From Deltaproteobacteria bacterium (GTDB lineage: Bacteria; Desulfobacterota; Dissulfuribacteria; Dissulfuribacterales; S140-46), in the NCBI GenBank assembly GCA_015491585.1, contig WFVQ01000057.1, forward strand, positions 1-18,265: 18,265 bases of DNA. Reading direction: 5' to 3'. Made by a program: the position numbers and the translations under genes. The notes below the pieces were generated by a model, which worked only from the letters and a program-made list of their open reading frames with translations, was not told the DNA's origin and did not search any database. Of this stretch, positions 14,008 to 18,265 are shown piece by piece. Every line of letters begins with the position of its first letter. Positions within the stretch are counted from its first letter, which is position 1.

Positions 14008-14850
14008 ATGGAGCTGTGGTTCAAGGAACGCCAGACGCCGGGACTTGAGATAGGGTTCAAGGTAAAAGAGACTCTTCTAAGGGGAAGGTCTCCCTTCCAG
14101 GAAATCGCGGTGGTGGAGACATTCCAATATGGCAGGCTCCTCGCCTTGGACGGCATGGTGATGACCACCGAGGCGGACGAGTTCATATACCACGAGATGA
14201 TCGTCCATCCCGCCATGTGCACCCATCCGCGGCCTCGCCGCATCCTTGTAGTCGGTGGCGGCGACGGCGGCGCCATAAGGGAGGTCTTAAGGTATCCCAC
14301 GGTGGAGAAGGCGGTGCTGTGCGAGATAGACCGTGAAGTGGTGGAGGCCTCGAAGAGGTTCTTTCCCACCATATCGTCCGGGCTGGACCATTCGCTCGTA
14401 ACCGTAGTGTATGAAGACGGGATGACCTTTATCAAGGGGAAAGAAGGGGAATTCGACGTCTTGATAGTGGATTCCCCCGATCCGGTGGGACCGGCGGAGT
14501 CGCTATATCAAGCTGGATTCTATGCTGAATGCCACCAGGCCCTCGGGCCCGAAGGGATCCTCGTGGTCCAGAGCGAATCACCCCTCCTCCACCAGGAACT
14601 CGTCGCCTCCATCAGGCGCAACCTCCTCGAAGCCGGCTTCAGGGAGGCGCTATTCTACTGGGCCGTGGTGCCCACATATCCAGGTGCCATGTGGTGCTGG
14701 GCCCTGGCCACCAAAGGGCCTCATCCACTAAATGACTTCAACTCGGAGCGGTGCCGAAGTATCCAGCCTTCCTTGAAGTATTACAACGAGGCGGTCCACC
14801 GCGGGGCCTTCGCTCTGCCGAATTTCTTCAAAAATAAGATCACCGGATAA
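14008..14850 (+). CDS. speE: Spermidine synthase (polyamine aminopropyltransferase)
   Basis: Transfers an aminopropyl group from decarboxylated SAM to putrescine. At 280 residues it has the family order: an N-terminal beta domain (PFQEIAVVETFQYGRLLALDG, with F-I-Y-H-E-M at 59-64), the binding loop VVGGGDGGAIREVL (GGGDGG at 83-88), an acidic E-I-D at 106-108 and VDSPDPVGPAESLY, holding the two catalytic-loop aspartates D155 and D158. Closing motifs VVPTYPGAMWCWALATK and LKYYNEAVHRGAFALPNF are also typical. No speD or arginine/ornithine decarboxylase lies near. A ribosome site (AGGG) is close to the ATG. It diverges from the kinase and leads a three-gene run with fmdE-like and moeA-like genes. 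A thermospermine-type specificity cannot be excluded. Confidence 0.94.
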   Translation: MELWFKERQTPGLEIGFKVKETLLRGRSPFQEIAVVETFQYGRLLALDGMVMTTEADEFIYHEMIVHPAMCTHPRPRRILVVGGGDGGAIREVLRYPTVEKAVLCEIDREVVEASKRFFPTISSGLDHSLVTVVYEDGMTFIKGKEGEFDVLIVDSPDPVGPAESLYQAGFYAECHQALGPEGILVVQSESPLLHQELVASIRRNLLEAGFREALFYWAVVPTYPGAMWCWALATKGPHPLNDFNSERCRSIQPSLKYYNEAVHRGAFALPNFFKNKITG

Positions 14851-14876
14851 ACCGTCCGGCTGACGGAGAGGGAAAA

Positions 14877-15470
14877 ATGACGATGAGGGATAGATTCGAG
14901 GAGCTGCTCGACGAATCGGTGAAGATCCACGGCCACCTCTGCCCCGGGCAGGTGCTGGGGGTGCGCCTCTCCATCCTTGGGCTGGAGCTGATCGGGATAG
15001 ACGACCCCAAAGGCTCCCAGCGCAAGGACTTCATGGTCTTCGTGGAGATAGACCGCTGCGCCACCGACGCGATCCAGTCGGTTACCGGCTGCTCCCTGGG
15101 TAAGCGGTCACTTAGATGGGTGGATTACGGCATAATGGCCGCCACCTTCGTGAACCTCAAGAGCGGCAAGGCGTTCAGGATCGTGGCCAGAGAGGAGAGC
15201 AGGGAGCTCGCTTCCCGCTATTTCCCGGAGATCGAAGACAAATACCGCCGGCAGCTCGAGGCGTACAAGGCTATGGATGACCAGGAGCTGTTCGCGGTGC
15301 AGGAGGTTACTGTCTCCATACCAGAGGAGGACATGCCCGGCAGGCCGATGCGGAGGGTTCAGTGCCAGTTCTGCGGCGACTGGGTCCAGGACCGCCGGGA
15401 TGTCGTGAAGGATGGGAAGGTGGCATGCAGGGCCTGTGCCCAAGGCAGATACTACGAGGTGGTGCAATGA
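14877..15470 (+). CDS. FmdE family protein with C-terminal zinc ribbon
   Basis: A 197-residue protein. Residues ~10-135 are an FmdE domain (formylmethanofuran dehydrogenase subunit E family): H18-G-H20-L-C22-P-G, EIDRCATDAIQSVTGCSLGK (C61, D64, C72) and VDYGIMAATFVN, with probable metal-binding His/Cys. Residues ~150-197 form a C4 zinc ribbon (C163-x2-C166 and C184-x2-C187). In bacteria such proteins are not part of a methanofuran pathway; they cluster with molybdenum or tungsten enzyme functions, as here with a molybdopterin-binding protein (inference). GGAGAGGG precedes the ATG, and its TGA overlaps the next gene's ATG by 4 bases (ATGA), so the two are translationally coupled. Its biochemical role is not known. 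Confidence 0.85.
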   Translation: MTMRDRFEELLDESVKIHGHLCPGQVLGVRLSILGLELIGIDDPKGSQRKDFMVFVEIDRCATDAIQSVTGCSLGKRSLRWVDYGIMAATFVNLKSGKAFRIVAREESRELASRYFPEIEDKYRRQLEAYKAMDDQELFAVQEVTVSIPEEDMPGRPMRRVQCQFCGDWVQDRRDVVKDGKVACRACAQGRYYEVVQ

Positions 15471-16498
15471 GCTACAAGACCATACCCGTAGAAGAGGCGG
15501 TGGGGATGGTCCTGCCCCACGACGTCACCGAGATCGTGCCAGGCGGCAGGAAGGGGCCGGCCTTCAAGAAGGGGCACGTCATCAGGCCCGAGGACGTGGA
15601 GCATCTCAAACGCCTGGGGAAGAACAGGATCTACATCCTCGAACTAACAGAGAACGACGTGCATGAGAACGATGCGGCCAGGATCATGGCCAGGGCCGTG
15701 GCGGGGAAGGGCATAGAATACGATCCCAACCCCTCTGAGGGCAAGATAAACTTCAAGGCCGCAGAAGACGGGATGCTTCTCGTGGACGTCGAGCGGCTCT
15801 TGGAGTTCAACATGCTGGGGGAGGTGATGCTCGCCACCCGCCACTGCTTCAGCCTCGTGGAAAGGGGCGAGACGGTGGCGGCTGGAAGGGCCATCCCATT
15901 GGTGGTCTCGAGGGAAGTGATCGACAAGGCGGCCTCTATACCAGAGCCAGGAAAGGGACTTATAGAGGTGTGCCCCCAAAAGGTCTCCAAGGGGGCCGTG
16001 GTGGTCACGGGCCAAGAGGTTTTCGAGGGCCGGATCAAGGACGCCTTCGGCCCTGCTATGGAGAAGAAGTTCTCCGAATACGGAGTGGAATGCATCTACA
16101 GCGCCATCGCCCCTGACGACGTCTCCGTGATTGCCGGTCACATAACCAAGGCAGCGGACAAAGGGGCCCAGGTCATCCTCTGCACCGGCGGCATGTCCGT
16201 GGACCCCGACGACGTCACCCGCAAGGCGATACGGAAGGCGGGGGCTGGCAGCCAGGTTTACGGTGCTCCGGTGATACCCGGGGCCATGTTCATGGTGAGC
16301 AGAATGGGGGATATCACGGTCCTGGGCATACCGGCGTGCGGCATGTATTTCAAGACCACCGTCCTCGACCTGGTGCTGCCCAGGGTGCTGCACGGCCTGG
16401 AGATCGGACGCCGAGAGATCGCGGCCCTGGGCCACGGCGGGCTGTGCTTAGGTTGCAAACAGTGCAGATATCCTGTATGTCCTTTTGGAAAGGGGTAG
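15467..16498 (+). CDS. MoeA-like molybdopterin-binding protein with Cys-rich tail
   Basis: A 343-residue protein. The N-terminal part (YKTIPVEEAVGMVLPHDVTE, AFKKGHVIRPEDVEHLKRLG) resembles the MoeA N-terminal region, and residues ~175-310 are a MoCF_biosynth domain with QVILCTGGMSVDPDDVTRKA (TGG at 240-242) and VLGIPACGMYFKTTVLDLVL. It ends in a four-cysteine motif, C327-x2-C330-x2-C333-x4-C338, absent from housekeeping MoeA and suited to a Fe-S cluster or zinc. A MoeA role would be insertion of Mo or W into molybdopterin; here a specialised one is more likely. It begins at an ATG overlapping the fmdE-like stop. The open frame extends upstream by 35 codons, but that part is a shadow of the fmdE-like gene. 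Confidence 0.83.
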   Translation: MSYKTIPVEEAVGMVLPHDVTEIVPGGRKGPAFKKGHVIRPEDVEHLKRLGKNRIYILELTENDVHENDAARIMARAVAGKGIEYDPNPSEGKINFKAAEDGMLLVDVERLLEFNMLGEVMLATRHCFSLVERGETVAAGRAIPLVVSREVIDKAASIPEPGKGLIEVCPQKVSKGAVVVTGQEVFEGRIKDAFGPAMEKKFSEYGVECIYSAIAPDDVSVIAGHITKAADKGAQVILCTGGMSVDPDDVTRKAIRKAGAGSQVYGAPVIPGAMFMVSRMGDITVLGIPACGMYFKTTVLDLVLPRVLHGLEIGRREIAALGHGGLCLGCKQCRYPVCPFGKG

Positions 16499-16590
16499 TC
16501 ATCGTCTATTTTGGGGGAATTATGTATCCCGGCCTAACCCGGCTTCCACGAGATGCCGATTAATAGTGGAGATCCGTTAATGGAGGAGCG

Positions 16591-16890
16591 ATGTTCGTAC
16601 TGAGCACCTTTCTTACCTCTCTCGCCTCCGTGATAGACGTGGCATTGACCCTTTACACATGGATCGTGATAATCAGCGCCCTGATCTCATGGGTCAATCC
16701 CGACCCCTACAATCCCATAGTGCGCTTCCTCTACCAGGTGACCGAGCCCGCACTCAACTTCCTGCGGAGGTTCATCCCCCTCCAGTTCGGCGGAATAGAT
16801 CTCAGCCCGCTGCTCCTCATACTCCTGCTTCAATTTCTGCGGAACTTCTTGGTGCACACACTGTACCAGCTCGCCATGCGCATGGCGTAG
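16591..16890 (+). CDS. yggT: YggT family membrane protein
   Basis: A 99-residue inner-membrane protein with two hydrophobic regions (about 9-30 and 68-88) and the family signature ISALISWVNPDPYNPIVRFL between them, then EPALNFLRRFIP and GGIDLSPLLLILLLQFL. YggT/YlmG proteins are linked to envelope or division processes and osmotic tolerance, but their mechanism is not known. GGAGG lies 4 bases before the ATG. The gene is 15 bases before divIVA, a common pairing. The 92 bases upstream (16499-16590) show no ORF or clear promoter. Confidence 0.92.
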   Translation: MFVLSTFLTSLASVIDVALTLYTWIVIISALISWVNPDPYNPIVRFLYQVTEPALNFLRRFIPLQFGGIDLSPLLLILLLQFLRNFLVHTLYQLAMRMA

Positions 16891-16905
16891 AGGGGAGGTG
16901 AACCC

Positions 16906-17592
16906 ATGGCCATCACCTACAATGACATCTTGAACAAGGAATTTCCCATCCGTTTCAGGGGGTATGATACCGACGAAGTGGACAACTTCCTCGAGGACGT
17001 GGCCAAGACCCTGGCATCCATAACCAAGGAGAACAATACCCTCAAGGAGGAGATAGTACGCCTCCAGAATGAAATGGAATACCTGAAGCGGGAGGAGAGC
17101 GAACTCAGGCAGGCGGTCCTCTCGGCCCACAAACTCTCGGAGAAGATGCGGAACCAAGTCCTCAACGAGAGGAAAATCGTTATCGAGAAGGCCAAGATAG
17201 AGGCACAGAAAATCATCAATTCAGCCAAGGCGGAGATAACCCGTCTCGAGGCGAGGATCGCGGAGCTCCAGAGGATACGGCGCGACTCCCTGAACAAGGT
17301 CAAGTCCACCCTCGAGGGATACTTGAGAATGGTGGAGGAGGATACCGGAGAGATGCTCCAGGAACCCGGACACGAACTCCTGGAGGAACTCGAACGCGAG
17401 ATGAAGAGCGAGCTGGAGTCCATAGGGCTTGCCGTAGAGAATATAACGGTCTTGGAGAAGGACCAGTTGCCGCCCGACAACGTCCAGATCCCTGCGGGTC
17501 TCTCCACCCAAGAGGAAGAGACCGGCACAGAGACCGATCCAGAGGGATCCTCCAAGGAAGAGCCCGCAGACCTCGGACCATCCCTGGAATAA
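16906..17592 (+). CDS. divIVA: DivIVA domain protein
   Basis: A coiled-coil protein of 228 residues that in relatives recruits other proteins to curved membranes and division sites. ITYNDILNKEFPIRFRGYDT is the DivIVA N-terminal motif, with DEVDNFLEDVAKTLASITKE next; residues ~30-165 are heptad-rich and charged. The last ~45 residues (STQEEETGTETDPEGSSKEE) are acidic and disordered. It starts at an ATG after GGGGAGGTG with 5-base spacing and is co-transcribed with yggT. DivIVA is rarer in Gram-negatives than in Gram-positives but regular in Deltaproteobacteria. I see no clear terminator directly after it. Confidence 0.93.
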   Translation: MAITYNDILNKEFPIRFRGYDTDEVDNFLEDVAKTLASITKENNTLKEEIVRLQNEMEYLKREESELRQAVLSAHKLSEKMRNQVLNERKIVIEKAKIEAQKIINSAKAEITRLEARIAELQRIRRDSLNKVKSTLEGYLRMVEEDTGEMLQEPGHELLEELEREMKSELESIGLAVENITVLEKDQLPPDNVQIPAGLSTQEEETGTETDPEGSSKEEPADLGPSLE

Positions 17593-17605
17593 AACCCAAG
17601 GGACA

Positions 17606-17625
17606 CTCTTTGGATGAGCAAAGAG
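17606..17625 (+). repeat. 7-base inverted repeat after divIVA
   Basis: CTCTTTG (17606-17612), a 6-base loop and CAAAGAG (17619-17625) form a perfect hairpin 14 bases past the divIVA stop. No T run follows on either strand, so it is not a standard intrinsic terminator; it may stabilise the mRNA end. Confidence 0.5.
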
Positions 17626-17688
17626 ACACACTGAGCCGCAAAAGCGGCGGCATATCCACATAGTTATTCCATTTTCCCGCCAGCCATT

Positions 17689-17717
17689 CTTGCCGCTGAA
17701 AAATGGAGCGGCGCAAG
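17689..17717 (+). repeat. Inverted repeat in the 17593-17870 intergenic region
   Basis: CTTGCCGCT and AGCGGCGCAAG pair around a 9-base A-rich loop, with two unpaired bases in the 3' arm. A shorter GCCGC/GCGGC hairpin lies near 17635-17650. The whole 278-base gap holds no ORF I can support; these hairpins and the promoter at 17778 are all that I see. Confidence 0.4.
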
Positions 17718-17777
17718 GGGCAGCCATCGCCACTCCAGACGACATCCCTTCAAAATGCGCAAGGCGTGAATTCGGGC

Positions 17778-17805
17778 TTGATTCAAATATTACAATTGAT
17801 ATCAT
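17778..17805 (+). promoter_or_regulatory. Sigma70-like promoter of the response regulator gene
   Basis: TTGATT (17778-17783), 16 bases, TATCAT (17800-17805), matching 4 and 5 of 6. A start near 17812 would leave a leader of about 60 bases. It shares the spacing and the -10 sequence with the selenoprotein promoter. Confidence 0.5.
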
Positions 17806-17870
17806 TACCCCCATGTTTCACCCGAAGATCCACAATACAAACGAAAACAATAGTTCATAAGCTCCAGGGC

Positions 17871-18265
17871 ATGAAAATACTTATAGCCGATGACGATCGG
17901 ATTTCCGGTCTAATGCTTCAAAAATACGCGTCCTCTTTGGGATTTGAACCGATTTATTGTGAAAACGGAGAAGATGCCTGTAAAGTTCTATTATCCGAGG
18001 ATGCTCCTAAGATCGCGGTGTTGGACTGGATCATGCCTGGCATGACTGGGCTGGAGATATTACACCAACTACGCAATTCATCTCAACCAGATTCAGATCG
18101 TCAATACATAATTATACTCACTGCCAAGACTGAGAAAAGCGATGTTGTTACTGCCCTGAGAGCCGGTGCAGATGATTTCATCAAGAAACCTTTTGATCCC
18201 GAAGAGTTGAAGGCCAGGCTCGAAGCGGGCAGGCGTATAATCACCCTAACCAACCGCCTTTCATC
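17871..18265 (+). CDS. Response regulator receiver domain protein (partial, runs off the end)
   Basis: About 131 codons are visible. MKILIADDD starts the receiver domain (acidic D7-D9), with the phospho-acceptor D52 in IAVLDWIMPGMTGLE, the switch T84 in ILTAKTE and the K106 in FIKKPFDP. The continuation LKARLEAGRRIITLTNRL is the helix that in Deltaproteobacteria often links such a receiver to a GGDEF or HD-GYP output domain, but the output is not visible. The ATG has only a weak site (AGGG). It is transcribed from its own promoter and unlinked to the kinase at 12541. Codon use looks AT-richer than in its neighbours. Confidence 0.88.
   Translation, partial: MKILIADDDRISGLMLQKYASSLGFEPIYCENGEDACKVLLSEDAPKIAVLDWIMPGMTGLEILHQLRNSSQPDSDRQYIIILTAKTEKSDVVTALRAGADDFIKKPFDPEELKARLEAGRRIITLTNRLS

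Noticed and set aside
1..18265. tRNA, rRNA, CRISPR array or insertion sequence
   Set aside because: No cloverleaf with CCA-like end, no repeat-spacer pattern and no transposase or terminal repeats could be seen.

Overview
This 18.3 kb window is chromosomal core sequence from a Gram-negative anaerobe. The best guess is a deltaproteobacterium-like organism (Desulfobacterota). The clues are a ffh-rpsP-khpA-rimM-trmD-(SPOUT methyltransferase)-rplS operon, a CimA-type citramalate synthase next to aspartokinase, an FmdE plus molybdopterin-binding protein pair, a yggT-divIVA pair, and a thioredoxin-like gene that reads through an in-frame TGA as selenocysteine. The sequence is GC-rich with dense short-spaced operons and good Shine-Dalgarno sites. 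I see no insertion sequences, phage genes, tRNA or rRNA genes, or CRISPR arrays. The taxonomic call is inference from gene content.

Layout. 1-2944 (minus): a degenerate J-domain protein, aspartate kinase lysC and citramalate synthase cimA (cut by the window edge), an amino-acid operon serving aspartate-family and isoleucine synthesis. 3064-3693 (plus): a promoter with operator-like palindromes and a 189-residue thioredoxin-fold selenoprotein with a U-I-G-C active site; ordinary gene calling would cut it down to start at the Met after the TGA. 3731-4547 (minus): two small membrane proteins (DUF4234 and DUF2752 types). 4636-5505 (plus): an orphan class I SAM methyltransferase. 5509-7896 (minus): rnhB, yraN and a PhoU-DUF47 fusion. 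7957-12488 (minus): the ribosome/SRP operon, from a promoter before ffh to a strong intrinsic terminator after rplS. 12541-13963 (minus): a PAS histidine kinase with its own promoter, whose first codons appear displaced by a one-base frameshift. 14008-16498 (plus): spermidine synthase, an FmdE-type protein with a zinc ribbon, and a MoeA-like protein with a four-cysteine tail. 16591-17592 (plus): yggT and divIVA. 17593-17870 is non-coding with hairpins and a promoter, and 17871 onward is a response regulator running off the end.

The most noteworthy item is the selenoprotein: it implies that the host carries the Sec-decoding machinery (selA, selB, selC, selD) elsewhere. Other points worth a look are an internal ribosome binding site in lysC that would give a separate beta subunit, a J-domain protein without HPD, the PhoU-DUF47 fusion, and the FmdE/MoeA-like pair behind speE.
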